Assembly (NCBI RefSeq): GCF_035917975.1
Contig: NZ_CP109130.1
Coordinates: forward strand, 5,084,001-5,148,000
Direction of reading: 5' to 3'
Source: Streptosporangium sp. NBC_01756
GTDB lineage: Bacteria; Actinomycetota; Actinomycetes; Streptosporangiales; Streptosporangiaceae
Length of the DNA stretch: 64,000 nt
The notes under the pieces were generated by a model. The model was not told the DNA's origin. It searched no databases and saw only the letters and a program-made list of their open reading frames with translations. Positions 36,482 through 45,126 of this stretch are shown here, one piece after another. Every line of letters begins with the position of its first letter. Position 1 is the first letter of the stretch. Both the position numbers and the translations under genes were made by a program.

Positions 36482-37141
36482 TCAGAGCCCGAGCTCGTCC
36501 AGCTCCTTGAGCAGCGCGGCCTTGGGGTCCTGCTGCGGGGAGGTCGGGGCCGGCCGAGGACGGTTGCGCTCACGGAACAGCCAGCCGCCCAGTAGGCCGG
36601 CGAGGAAGCCGAAGAGGTGGGCCTGCCAGCCGATGCCCTGCTGGGGCAGCAGCCCGGTGAATTGATAGGCGAAGGACAGGGCCATGATCACGCCGACGAC
36701 GATGTCGATCAGATGCCGGTCGAATGCGCCGCGCACCAGTATGTAGCCGAAGTAGCCGAAGACGATGCCGCTCGCGCCGGCGCCTGTGCTCTGCGGGTCA
36801 GAGGTGAACCAGGCGCCGAGGCCACTGACCAGGATGATGAGTCCCGTCACACCGAAGAACTTGGCGACGCCCCGATAAGCGGACAGGAAGCCGAAGATGA
36901 ACAGGGGGCCCGAGTTGGCCTCGATGTGTTCCCAGCTCCAGTGGAGGAATGGCGCCGATACGATGTCGGGCAGGCTTGCGGGGTTCCACGCCTGCACGCC
37001 GTGCTGATAGCTCAGTGCGTAGCCCGATGCCCAGTTGGCGATCTGCATCATCCAGATGACGGCCAGGAACCCGGCCATTGTCCAGAACGCCTTGCGGGCC
37101 TCAGCGATCATAATTTCGGCCGCACGCCCTTTGTCCTCCAT
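36482..37141 (-). CDS. rhomboid-family intramembrane serine protease
   Basis: 219 residues, about six membrane helices. Catalytic Ser in GASGIVFGY (about 125-133) and catalytic His in WQAHLFGFLAG (about 172-182), the rhomboid dyad. The N-terminus carries the usual loop WSWEHIEANSGPLFIFG, where the second oxyanion His is conserved as H. A short charged cytoplasmic tail ends in LKELDELGL. GGAGG lies about 7 nt before the ATG. Confidence 0.88.
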   Translation of the reverse strand: MEDKGRAAEIMIAEARKAFWTMAGFLAVIWMMQIANWASGYALSYQHGVQAWNPASLPDIVSAPFLHWSWEHIEANSGPLFIFGFLSAYRGVAKFFGVTGLIILVSGLGAWFTSDPQSTGAGASGIVFGYFGYILVRGAFDRHLIDIVVGVIMALSFAYQFTGLLPQQGIGWQAHLFGFLAGLLGGWLFRERNRPRPAPTSPQQDPKAALLKELDELGL

Positions 37142-37198
37142 CTGCGTCCTCCATGGCTCTCCGCGTCTTGTGCGCGGGATCAGTATCGGAGTGAAAGA

Positions 37199-37440
37199 TC
37201 ACAAATGTAGTAGCAGGGCGCGGCCACCCTCGATTCGAACGCTCTGTTCCGCCTGCCAATCGAAGTCCGCGGCCACCTGCCCGATCAACCGGTCACTCTG
37301 TTGGCACAACTCGACGATCTCGGCCTTGAACTCCGGCGTGCACGAACGGCGAGGCCAAGGCTTCTTCCCCATGCTCTCCATGACGGACATCCTTCCGGGG
37401 ACGAACCCCTGATCTCAGATGTCCGTCAAACCGGATGAAC
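37199..37440 (-). pseudogene. IS3-family element remnant (orfA start and one end)
   Basis: The frame beginning near 37390 (minus) reads KPWPRRSCTPEFKAEIVELC, the N-terminal HTH of IS3/IS911 orfA, but breaks after QVAADFDWQAEQSVR; no orfB is present. Upstream, an inverted repeat GACGGACATC (37382-37391) / GATGTCCGTC (37418-37427) precedes CAAACCGGATGAACC, resembling an IS terminus. Confidence 0.7.
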
Positions 37441-37507
37441 CGCTCCGGTTTCGATGGATACCTTGATGTACCCCGAGTTCAGTGGAGTCAGCCGAACGGG
37501 GCATCGC

Positions 37508-37921
37508 TCAAATCTTGATGACGGTGACGCGTGCACCGCACAGTGCGGCGAGGTCGTCGGGGTCGGAGGTGAGGATCGTGGCGGGGCCTGGGGCAGCAAG
37601 GGCGGTGGCGCTGAGCATGGCATCGATGGCGTACTTGTGCCCGTGCAGGCCGGCGTTGGACAAGAGTGTGGCGGCGTGGCGGGCGATTGGTTCGGTGACC
37701 GGCTCGATGACAAGGCGGGACAGGGTCCACTCCAGAGCCGGCCGGTTGACACGAGGGTGGACCACCTCGACGAGGATGGCGGCAGAGGTGATGACGCGGA
37801 GGTCGTCGGCACGGGCGAGAGCAAGCCATGCGGTGACCGTACGGTCGCGTAGGACGGCTTTGGCCAGTCCTTCGCTGTCGAGCACAAGAGTGCCGCCGGG
37901 AGCAGCGGGAAAACGGGTCAC
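37508..37921 (-). CDS. PIN-domain toxin (VapC-like)
   Basis: 137 residues. PIN ribonuclease fold with acidic residues in LVLDSEGLAK (first Asp), ILVEVVHPR (Glu), KYAIDAMLSATAL (Asp) and LTSDPDDLAALCG (Asp). GTG start overlaps the antitoxin stop by 4 nt, the classical toxin-after-antitoxin order. All four catalytic positions appear present, so it is probably active. Confidence 0.85.
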   Translation of the reverse strand: MTRFPAAPGGTLVLDSEGLAKAVLRDRTVTAWLALARADDLRVITSAAILVEVVHPRVNRPALEWTLSRLVIEPVTEPIARHAATLLSNAGLHGHKYAIDAMLSATALAAPGPATILTSDPDDLAALCGARVTVIKI

Positions 37922-38178
37922 GCGGCCGCCCCGCCACTGGCCTGTCCTCGCCGGGCCTGGTGGAGTTGGTCGCGCAGCGCCTGGACCTCGTCGTCGGTGA
38001 TGGGGCCGTGCTCGGCCTCGGCGACTTGGATGAGTTCGCTGAGGTTGTCGCGCTCGATCTGACGGGCGACGGCGGCGGCGACGTAGGCGGACAGACCGGA
38101 AGGGCCGCTCCGGGATCGGGCTGCCTCAGCGATGTCGCGCGGCATGGTGATCGAATACTTACCGGTAGGCTCGCTCAT
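37918..38178 (-). CDS. cognate antitoxin (VapB-like)
   Basis: 86 residues: KYSITMPRDIAEAARSRSG (ribbon-helix-helix-like start), LSAYVAAAVARQIERDNLSEL, then AEAEHGPITDDEVQALRDQL, typical of antitoxins paired with PIN toxins in actinobacteria. ATG 38178 is preferred to an earlier in-frame ATG 21 nt upstream. It precedes and overlaps the toxin gene. Confidence 0.82.
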   Translation of the reverse strand: MSEPTGKYSITMPRDIAEAARSRSGPSGLSAYVAAAVARQIERDNLSELIQVAEAEHGPITDDEVQALRDQLHQARRGQASGGAAA

Positions 38179-38485
38179 GCTCTCTATCCTACCTCTCATC
38201 CTCCTGTGGTCGCCGGCGGTAGATGATGCATTGGCAAGAGCTGATCGATCTCCTGCGTTCCCTCGCAGCGTCCCGCCAGAGGTGCCCCGGCCGGATTCTC
38301 GCCGGGGGCGCGGACGCCTCGGTTGAACCCGGTGACATTTCGCATCACTGCCAGAACGCTGGATGCGGGCGATGAGTTTTGTCGGTGGTGTAGGTCAGTC
38401 TGTACATGACCGCCACGTCTTGTGAGACCCAAGGCTGGGATGCCAGCCATGAACACGCCATGTCCGATAGCCCGATCGAGGTATC

Positions 38486-39943
38486 GTGTCCGTCCCCCAG
38501 CTTGACTCACCCGCCAAATCTGCGGCCGCCGTCCCGGGTCGTACCCCGGCCGTGATCCGACTGCTGGTGCTCGCCACATTCGTGGTCATCCTCAACGAGA
38601 CGATCATGATCAATGCGATCCCGCAGCTGATGAGCGCGCTGCACATCACCGAGCAGACCGCGCAGTGGCTCTCGACCGCCTTCATGCTGACCATGGCCGT
38701 CGTCATTCCGATCACCGGGTGGTTCCTGCAGCGGGTGTCCACCCGCCACGCGTACACCACCGCGATGGGTTTGTTCCTGCTCGGCACGGCGTTGGCCATC
38801 GTCGCGCCGTCGTTCGAGGTGCTGCTGGGCGCCCGCATCATCCAGGCGTCCGGGACGGCGGTGATGATGCCGCTGCTGATGACCACGCTGATGCAGGTGG
38901 TGCCCGAAGGGGACCGGGGCCGGGTGATGGGCAACGTCTCCCTGGCCATCTCGGTCGCGCCTGCGATGGGCCCGACGGTCTCGGGAGTGATCCTCCAGTT
39001 CGGACGCTGGCAACTGCTGTTCGCCGTGGTGCTCCCCATCGCCGCCGTGATCGCGTGGCGCGGCCTCGCGCAGCTCAAGAACGTCGGAGAGCCACAGTTC
39101 AGCACCATCGACTGGTTGAGCATGGTGACCGCCGCCGTCGGCTTCGGCGGCCTGGTCTACGGGCTCAGCCGGTTCGAGGGCGGCGACGCTCGTGTCGCCG
39201 CCGCCATCGTCGCGGCCGGCCTGGCCGGCATCGCCTTCTTCGTCGTCCGCCAGGTGGTGTTGCAGAAGCGCGGAACGCCGCTGATGGACCTTCGCATCCT
39301 GCGCCACCGCACCTACACGGTCGCGTTGATCCTGATGTCGGTGGCCTTCATGGCGATGCTCGGCTCGATGATCCTGCTACCGCTGTACCTGCAGAACGTC
39401 CGCGAGCTCAGTCCTCTGCAGACCGGACTCCTCGTGATGCCGGGCGGCCTCGCGATGGGGCTGCTCGGTCCGATCGTCGGCCGCCTGTTCGACCGGTTCG
39501 GCGGCCGGGTCCTGGTCATTCCCGGCGCGATCGGGATCACGCTCGCGCTCATCGGTTTCACCCAGGCCACGATGACCATGCCGTTCTGGCAGCTCCTCGG
39601 TCTGCACGCGCTGCTGATGGTGAGTCTGGCCGCGACCTTCACCCCGGTGTTCACCCTCGGGCTCGGAGCGGTTCCCCCGCATCTCTACTCCCACGCCAGC
39701 TCGCTCCTGAGCACATTGCAGCAGGTCTCCGGGGCCATCGGCACCGCGCTCGTGGTCACCGTGATGAGCGCGCGAACCGATGCCCTGAGATCCGCGGGGG
39801 TCACGGAGGCGCTCGCCACCCTCGGCGGCATGCGGCTGGCCTTCGTCATCGGCGCGGTGCTGTCCGTGGTCGTTGTCGTCACCGCCCTGCTCCTGCCGAC
39901 CCGAGCGGACAACGTCGGCGAGTTCGAGGGATCCGGCCGATAG
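38486..39943 (+). CDS. DHA2-family (EmrB/QacA-type) MFS drug exporter
   Basis: 485 residues, 13-14 membrane helices. Motif A-like loop FLQRVSTRHAY and antiporter motif C region VSLAISVAPAMGPTVSGVI mark a drug:H+ antiporter of the 14-helix class. The GTG start has GAGG 4 nt upstream. No adjacent TetR or MarR gene; the spacer 38179-38485 has no other supported gene. Inside the tRNA-Thr island. Confidence 0.9.
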   Translation: MSVPQLDSPAKSAAAVPGRTPAVIRLLVLATFVVILNETIMINAIPQLMSALHITEQTAQWLSTAFMLTMAVVIPITGWFLQRVSTRHAYTTAMGLFLLGTALAIVAPSFEVLLGARIIQASGTAVMMPLLMTTLMQVVPEGDRGRVMGNVSLAISVAPAMGPTVSGVILQFGRWQLLFAVVLPIAAVIAWRGLAQLKNVGEPQFSTIDWLSMVTAAVGFGGLVYGLSRFEGGDARVAAAIVAAGLAGIAFFVVRQVVLQKRGTPLMDLRILRHRTYTVALILMSVAFMAMLGSMILLPLYLQNVRELSPLQTGLLVMPGGLAMGLLGPIVGRLFDRFGGRVLVIPGAIGITLALIGFTQATMTMPFWQLLGLHALLMVSLAATFTPVFTLGLGAVPPHLYSHASSLLSTLQQVSGAIGTALVVTVMSARTDALRSAGVTEALATLGGMRLAFVIGAVLSVVVVVTALLLPTRADNVGEFEGSGR

Positions 39944-40033
39944 GAACGGCCACGATCGTTGGCGGTCCTCTTCTCACCCTCAAAGCGATGAGGATCGACC
40001 GGGTGGTGATGAGGCTGATATTCCAGCCGGAGG

Positions 40034-40180
40034 TCACTCGTCGCCCAGCGACAGTTCGTCCAGCGGCAGGGACCGCAGGACGTCCTCGGCACCGAGGATC
40101 TTCCCGGCGATGACGACACCGGTGACCCGGCCGCCGGACGGGATCCGCCCGGCGCCTCCACCACGATCGGCGCGGTGACG
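40034..40180 (-). pseudogene. C-terminal remnant of an unidentified enzyme
   Basis: Minus-strand coding debris: DICAVTAPIVVEA is in one frame and GRVTGVVIAGKILGAEDVL followed by LPLDELSLGDE and a stop is in another, so a frameshift separates them. It resembles the end of saccharopine dehydrogenase-like (trans-acting enoyl reductase) proteins, a tentative match. The rest of 39944-40300 shows nothing else. Confidence 0.35.
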
Positions 40181-40300
40181 GCGCAGATGTCGCGGCCATC
40201 GGGCCTACGCTCGACGAGCGTCTGTCTGGGGTCACATACTCAGCTGGGCCGGGTACGAATACTCAGGCGCCCGGTCGGCCGGTGCCGGACCCTTGACGGT

Positions 40301-40591
40301 ATGGACAAACCACTCCAGCCCGCCATGACCGCCGCCTACTACGCGCAGTCCGTCATCTCCTTCGTTGTGGCGCTCGGCAGCGTGGCGCTCGGAATCGTCT
40401 TCCTGCCGATCGATCCCTGGGTTCGCGCGTTTCTCGCGATCTCCGTGCTGTACACCGTGACGTCCGCCTTCGGTCTGGCCAAGTGCGTGCGCGACCGGCA
40501 GGAACTCGTCAGCGTGTCAAGCCGCGTCGACCAGGCACGCCTCGACAAACTGCTCTCCGAGCACGATCCCTACAAGGTCGACGGTCTCTGA
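40301..40591 (+). CDS. YiaA/YiaB-family two-helix membrane protein
   Basis: 96 residues with two membrane helices (about 10-32 and 40-60) and a conserved tail SSRVDQARLDKLLSEHDPYK. This is the YiaAB two-helix domain family, function unknown. ATG 40301 is taken as start; no ribosome site is obvious. Confidence 0.8.
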   Translation: MDKPLQPAMTAAYYAQSVISFVVALGSVALGIVFLPIDPWVRAFLAISVLYTVTSAFGLAKCVRDRQELVSVSSRVDQARLDKLLSEHDPYKVDGL

Positions 40592-40628
40592 GCCGTCTCT
40601 CCGACCGCATGTGTCGGTGTCTCGTCGT

Positions 40629-41279
40629 CTATGCCTCGTCGAGTCCCCGCTCGATCGCATAACGGACGAGCTCGGCCCGGTTGTGGAGCTGGAGCTTGTT
40701 CAAGGTGTTCTGCACGTGGTTCTGCACGGTCCGGTGGCTGAGCACCAGGCGTTCGGCGACCTGCTTGTACGACAGGCCCTTGGCGACGAGGCGAAGCACC
40801 TCGGTCTCCCGGTCGGTGAGGCGTGGCCCGTCGTCGAAGGGCCGCTGCGTGGCAAGGCGGCGATACTCGCCGAGCACCAGCCCGGCCAGACCGGGGGTGA
40901 ACACCGGTTCCCCTTCGGCTGTGCGCCGGACGGCGTCGAGGAACTCCTCCCGGCTCGCCGACTTGACGAGGTAGCCGGAGGCCCCGGCCTTGACCGCCTC
41001 AAGCACGTCCTCGTGCTCGCCGCTCGCCGACAGCACCAGCACGCGGGGCGGATGGTCGGAGGCGGCCAGCCCTCTGGCCACCTCCACTCCGGGCAGGTCG
41101 GGAAGCCGCAGGTCGAGGACGACCACATCGGGGCGGATGGCGGCGGCGACGCGGAGCGCCTGGCGGCCCTCACCCACGGTCGCCACCACCTCGTACGTGG
41201 CGTTCTCCAGGTCGCGGGCGACCGCGTCCCGCCACATCGGGTGGTCGTCCACCACCATCACCCGCAGAGCGCTGGTCAT
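40629..41279 (-). CDS. NarL/FixJ-type response regulator
   Basis: 216 residues. Receiver domain with VVDDHPMW (Asp pair), phosphoacceptor in VVVLDLRLPDLPG (about Asp55) and Lys in YLVKSAS, and a C-terminal LuxR-type helix-turn-helix LTDRETEVLRLVAKGLSYKQ to VQNHVQNTLNKL. Pairs with the histidine kinase 46 nt upstream. On the minus strand TACAGT (41291-41286) is 6 nt before the start, so it may also be transcribed separately as a leaderless mRNA. Confidence 0.92.
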   Translation of the reverse strand: MTSALRVMVVDDHPMWRDAVARDLENATYEVVATVGEGRQALRVAAAIRPDVVVLDLRLPDLPGVEVARGLAASDHPPRVLVLSASGEHEDVLEAVKAGASGYLVKSASREEFLDAVRRTAEGEPVFTPGLAGLVLGEYRRLATQRPFDDGPRLTDRETEVLRLVAKGLSYKQVAERLVLSHRTVQNHVQNTLNKLQLHNRAELVRYAIERGLDEA

Positions 41280-41325
41280 GCCGTAACTGTAAACCGGCCC
41301 ATGTTCCCGTCCAGAGCGGGTGGGC

Positions 41326-42459
41326 CTACCCGTGGCCGGGAGGCCGTGCGCGGACGGGGATGATCAGCTCGACCTCGGTGCCCTGGCCGGGCACGGACGT
41401 GAAAGCGACGGTGCCGCCGAGCCCGGCGATCCGGCCTCGGATGGACTGCGCGATGCCGAGCCGGCCCTCCGCCTCCGCGTCCGAAAGGCGTCCCTCGGGG
41501 ATGCCGGGACCCTCGTCGCGCACCGTGATGGTCATCGAGACGCCGTCGTCCTCGGCGAGGATCCAGGCCCTCGCGTCTTCGCCGCAGTGCCACCGGACGT
41601 TGTCGAGCGCCGCGCCCACGGCCGCGACGACCTCGCGAGCCTGACCGGCGGGGAGCGGCAGAGGGGTCGCGGGTGTCGACACGGTGACCGTCGCCGTGGT
41701 GTACCGGCGTAACCGGGCTCCCACGTCGACGAGGCCCGCGCCGTCCTGCTCCGCCGGGTCCGGCCCGCTACGGATCATCTCGCGCACCGCCGCTTCCTGC
41801 TCTCCGGCGAGCCGTCCCAGTTCGGCGGCTTCTCCGCCGATCTCCAGCCCGCGGCGTTGCACCAGCGTCAGTACCTGGAGAACAGAGTCATGGATGCCAC
41901 GAGCGAGCCGCTCGCGTTCTCGGCCGGCCGCCTCTATCTCGACGGCCCGTTGCAGTTGTTCTTCCGCCTGTTTGGTGAGCCGGGCCACATGGCCGACCAC
42001 GGTTCCGGCGAGGATCAGCAGCACGGCTCCGTTGACAGGGACGGAGAGGTCGAATCCACGCAGGCCGCGCAGCCACAGGTCGCCGAGCGCCAGCACGACC
42101 GCTACGACGGCGCCCGCCCGCCGCCCGCCGTACACGGCCCAGGCGAGAACAGGCCCGCCGATCCAGGTCGCCGTGACCGGCATCACACCGGCCGGTCCGG
42201 CATCAGGTCCCTGGACGTACGGCGAAGCCAGCATGCAGCCGAGAGTGACGAGAACGTCCATCACCAGTAGCGGACGGCTTCTTGCGGTCGAGTACGCGAT
42301 GGTGGTGACCGCGGTCCAGACCGTCATCACGCCGAGGACGAGCCAGCCCGCGACGGGACGCTGGTAGCCGCCGGCACCCGCCAGCAGCAGTGCGGCGTAG
42401 CCCAGGGAGGCGATGCGGTAGACCGCGATAGCACGCCAGAACGACCCCTCGATCCCCAT
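41326..42459 (-). CDS. MacS-type sensor histidine kinase
   Basis: 377 residues. About five or six N-terminal membrane helices (10-165), a coiled segment, then HisKA_3-type phosphoacceptor RLARGIHDSVLQVL (about 182-195) and an ATPase domain with AALDNVRWHC and DEGPGIPEGR. This is the actinobacterial MacS/DUF5931-type kinase that partners a NarL-type regulator. Right end of the island. Confidence 0.88.
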   Translation of the reverse strand: MGIEGSFWRAIAVYRIASLGYAALLLAGAGGYQRPVAGWLVLGVMTVWTAVTTIAYSTARSRPLLVMDVLVTLGCMLASPYVQGPDAGPAGVMPVTATWIGGPVLAWAVYGGRRAGAVVAVVLALGDLWLRGLRGFDLSVPVNGAVLLILAGTVVGHVARLTKQAEEQLQRAVEIEAAGRERERLARGIHDSVLQVLTLVQRRGLEIGGEAAELGRLAGEQEAAVREMIRSGPDPAEQDGAGLVDVGARLRRYTTATVTVSTPATPLPLPAGQAREVVAAVGAALDNVRWHCGEDARAWILAEDDGVSMTITVRDEGPGIPEGRLSDAEAEGRLGIAQSIRGRIAGLGGTVAFTSVPGQGTEVELIIPVRARPPGHG

Positions 42460-42698
42460 ATGGCCCCATCACGCTCGATCGGCGCTATTCCTGGTGGCCC
42501 GACTATATGGTGACTCGCGCCGGATGCGCGTTCCGCTGAGCGGGCCTGCCCACGCAGGAGGGCGAGGTTGCGTCCATGGATGTGGTGCACGGCAATCCGG
42601 TACGGCAACGCCGCCTTAGACGATCACACGCCACCGGCCCACAGCTACCGCCTGAGCAGGCCGAGACGCTGCTGACAAGGCGTCTGCCCTTGCCTTGG

Positions 42699-42736
42699 AA
42701 ACAGAAGGTCAGGGGTTCGATTCCCCTCGTCGGCTC
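42699..42736 (+). repeat. attachment site, right end (displaced tRNA-Thr 3' part)
   Basis: Exact 38-bp copy of 33651-33688, beginning AAACAGAAGGTCAGGGG. The sequence before it (CCTTGG) does not continue the tRNA, so this is not a second gene. A partly similar terminator-like stretch follows. It marks the other end of a ~9.0-kb integrated element. Confidence 0.85.
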
Positions 42737-42902
42737 TGCATATGAAGCCCTTGAACAGGGACCTTGTCCAGGGTCTTCTCGTTTGTCAGGACATAGCCGA
42801 CCGCAAGGACGGGTCCTCCCTGAAGAGGGGAGCCGACCGGTGGTGAACTCAAACGCCTCTGAACCAGCCGGTACCGCGCGGTACCGGCGTCGCGAGCGCC
42901 TC

Positions 42903-44120
42903 TCAGTACAACTTGTCGATGACTGTCCCGAGGAAGCGTTTGTCCCACGCGTCGCCGAACTGCTGCGGGAAGTAGGAATTGCGCATCTGCTTGGCTATCT
43001 CCGCCTGCCCGCTCTGTTCCCCGATCCGCTGCCTCTCGCTCGCGGTCAGTGGCGCCTCTCCGGCGTTCCGGCGGTCGGTTTCGGCCTGCTCGACCGCGTT
43101 CTCGTAGCTGACGTGGTAGTCGTACCCGTAGTTGGTCCACGACCCATCATGGTTACCATGAGCCTTGTCGTACTGGCCGCCGAATTTGATCGCGAGCACC
43201 TCGCCTGCCACCTCCTCGTCGATCGCGGCGGCGATGTACTCTTCGCGGCTCATCAGGAGAGGATCCGGTGTCCCGTCCCGGCGCGCGTGATTGACCTCGT
43301 GCACCACGGCGCCGGCCATGTCTTCGGGTGTGGTGGTGGACTCGGAGGTGTCCACCTGGATTATGTTGAACTCGTCGCTGTACAGTCCGGCCACCAAGGG
43401 GTCTCCGAGGTCCTGGTACAGGATGGTCACGCCGTGCTCCCGTGCCCATGCGAGTGCCTCCCGCCCCATGGGCGTGGCGTTGAGTATCTGCTCCGTCTCG
43501 CGCCGGGCCTGTTCGTCGGACTTGAACAGGCCGACGTTTTTGATCATGATGGGGAGTGGTACGAGGGAGTAGGCGACGCTGACTACGGCGGCTGTGGGCA
43601 GCAGGTTCCTTGCCTGCCGTACGGTGTTGGTCGTGATCTGCCCGATGTTGAGCTTCAGCCGCTCCAGCAGATAGCGGAGTGAGCGGCGGGAGGCGGCCAC
43701 CCGTAACGCGGCCCAGATCCCTCCGGAGGGGCCGCTCAGCGCCGCACGCATCAGCGCGAGCAGCAGTATGGCCAGGAAGTAGATGACGAGACCCTTCCAG
43801 ACGACCCGGAAGAGCGCCACGGCCAGCGTTCCCAGCCCGGTCAGGTTGGCGGCGGCTCTGCTCTTGGCCAGTGTCTGCCGCAGCCCCTCCTCGTCGTTGT
43901 ACTCGCGGTCGAAGGCGTCGACGTCGTCTCCGCTGTTGCGCGCCGACACCAGCTCCGCCACCTGGTCCAGCTGGGTGGAGGCCGCTTTCACCTCGTCTCC
44001 CAGGTCGAACCAGGCACGGGCTGACCGCAGGCGGTCGTCCTCGTCGGGGTCCGGCCACGGCGCGTCATCTCCCAGCAAGCCGTGCAGCGACGCCAGCCCA
44101 GCGGGTAGTTCCAGGCCCAT
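42903..44120 (-). CDS. WXG100-like polymorphic toxin candidate with metallopeptidase-like C-terminus
   Basis: 405 residues. It starts MGLELPAGLASLHGLLG followed by an acidic, Trp-containing stretch, the N-terminus of WXG100-like proteins exported by type VII systems. A helical region (to about 90) and two hydrophobic segments (about 92-125 and 175-195) follow. The C-terminal part (about 230-405) has VVHEVNHARR, an HExxH-type zinc motif (about 274-278), with a later EEVAGEVLAIKFGG that could give the third ligand; it resembles DUF6782-like metallopeptidase domains. Toxic function is inferred from the layout. No immunity gene directly follows; the nearest downstream sequence is the attachment scar. 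Confidence 0.65.
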   Translation of the reverse strand: MGLELPAGLASLHGLLGDDAPWPDPDEDDRLRSARAWFDLGDEVKAASTQLDQVAELVSARNSGDDVDAFDREYNDEEGLRQTLAKSRAAANLTGLGTLAVALFRVVWKGLVIYFLAILLLALMRAALSGPSGGIWAALRVAASRRSLRYLLERLKLNIGQITTNTVRQARNLLPTAAVVSVAYSLVPLPIMIKNVGLFKSDEQARRETEQILNATPMGREALAWAREHGVTILYQDLGDPLVAGLYSDEFNIIQVDTSESTTTPEDMAGAVVHEVNHARRDGTPDPLLMSREEYIAAAIDEEVAGEVLAIKFGGQYDKAHGNHDGSWTNYGYDYHVSYENAVEQAETDRRNAGEAPLTASERQRIGEQSGQAEIAKQMRNSYFPQQFGDAWDKRFLGTVIDKLY

Positions 44121-44126
44121 GGGCCC

Positions 44127-44162
44127 TCACCCGGCCAGTTCAGCGGGTAGTTCCAAGCTCAT
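44127..44162 (-). pseudogene. 11-codon duplicate of the toxin gene start
   Basis: Reads MSLELPAELAG then a stop, and the DNA is a near copy of the first 30 bp of the following gene (MGLELPAGLA). It is the 5' stub of a second WXG-like gene whose remainder has been lost. Confidence 0.65.
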
Positions 44163-44171
44163 GGTCACTAC

Positions 44172-44345
44172 TCACCTGTCCGTGATGCGCTGGACGGTGT
44201 CGCCCGCGCCCTGTTCGGCCGCGGCATGCGTGGCGGCCGCCTTGAAGAGGCGGGCCGCTTGATCGGCCGCCCGGTCGGTCAGCGAGCTCAACGCCTGGGG
44301 CGCGTGCTCCATGAGCCGGGCGTACTCCTCGTCGAATTCCGCTCC
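44172..44345 (-). pseudogene. 3' fragment of a small helical protein gene upstream of the toxin
   Basis: The last ~55 codons (FDEEYARLMEHAPQALSSL, AADQAARLFKAAATHAA) form amphipathic helices as in WXG100 or YbaB-like proteins that usually precede such toxin genes. The frame before about 44345 loses protein-like composition and no start is convincing, so the gene is 5'-truncated. Confidence 0.4.
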
Positions 44346-44500
44346 CGGGTGCCGTGGATCCCCTGACGCCCGCCCGCCGTCCGGGCATCGGTCTCGGCCG
44401 GTGGTGCTCCGGGTCGTACCCGCACTGCACGCCCGCCGTACCTGATGCACCCACCGATCCGGTGGCGCACCGCCACCTCGGGTCGAGACTTCCCCGGTTT

Positions 44501-45004
44501 CTACTCGGCACCCTCGCCCGACGAGGAGTGACGCGCAACCAGTTCGCCGATCGGTCCCGCCCGCCAATCAGAGGTGTAAACGCCCACCTGAATCCGGCGG
44601 TCGGCACCGATCGTTTGGATCCTTGGGGAAACCGCCTTCCGTCGGCGGCCTTTCACGTCCACCGGCTCCACGGCACCGACGCTGAAGGTCATCACGTCGA
44701 CCGGATACAGGCCACCAATACGTTCGGGCTGCGCGTCAATGAAGTCCGCCCAGTTCACCGTGGCCCTGAAGGTGTCTCTTTGAGCGATCATCCCCTGCTC
44801 GGTGACCGTCAGACTTCGGCGCCGCACCTTCGCCATGATGAAAAGGAGATACGCCACGCTCACTGCCATGGCAACCACTGCCGTCGCATTCGCGGGCAAG
44901 CCGAGGACGAGGGCCAGGAGGCAATAGACGACAGCGAGCATGATGGCACCGACTGCACCGGAGAAAAAAGCGAGTGACCAGCGCGGGCGGTAGATGATCT
45001 GCAT
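44501..45004 (-). CDS. membrane protein with bacterial PH-like domain
   Basis: 167 residues. Two N-terminal membrane helices (about 10-32 and 36-55) followed by a cytoplasmic PH-like domain (about 60-165): LTVTEQGMIAQRDTF, VNWADFIDAQPER, VGVYTSDWRAGPIGELVARH. ATG 45004 begins the homology. Function unknown; the family is common in actinobacteria. Confidence 0.7.
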   Translation of the reverse strand: MQIIYRPRWSLAFFSGAVGAIMLAVVYCLLALVLGLPANATAVVAMAVSVAYLLFIMAKVRRRSLTVTEQGMIAQRDTFRATVNWADFIDAQPERIGGLYPVDVMTFSVGAVEPVDVKGRRRKAVSPRIQTIGADRRIQVGVYTSDWRAGPIGELVARHSSSGEGAE

Positions 45005-45126
45005 GGGAAAACCGTATCGGTCCAGCGACAGTCGCCCCTCTTTTCCATCCCGCTGCCCCTGGCGGGTGCTCCGACTCCAGTACGGTCGCCAAGGGCGTGC
45101 TCGTCGCCGGGGAAGAGGATGCATGC

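Noticed and set aside
42699..42736. possible second tRNA-Thr gene
   Set aside because: Only the 3' half is present; the acceptor 5' strand, D arm and anticodon are missing.
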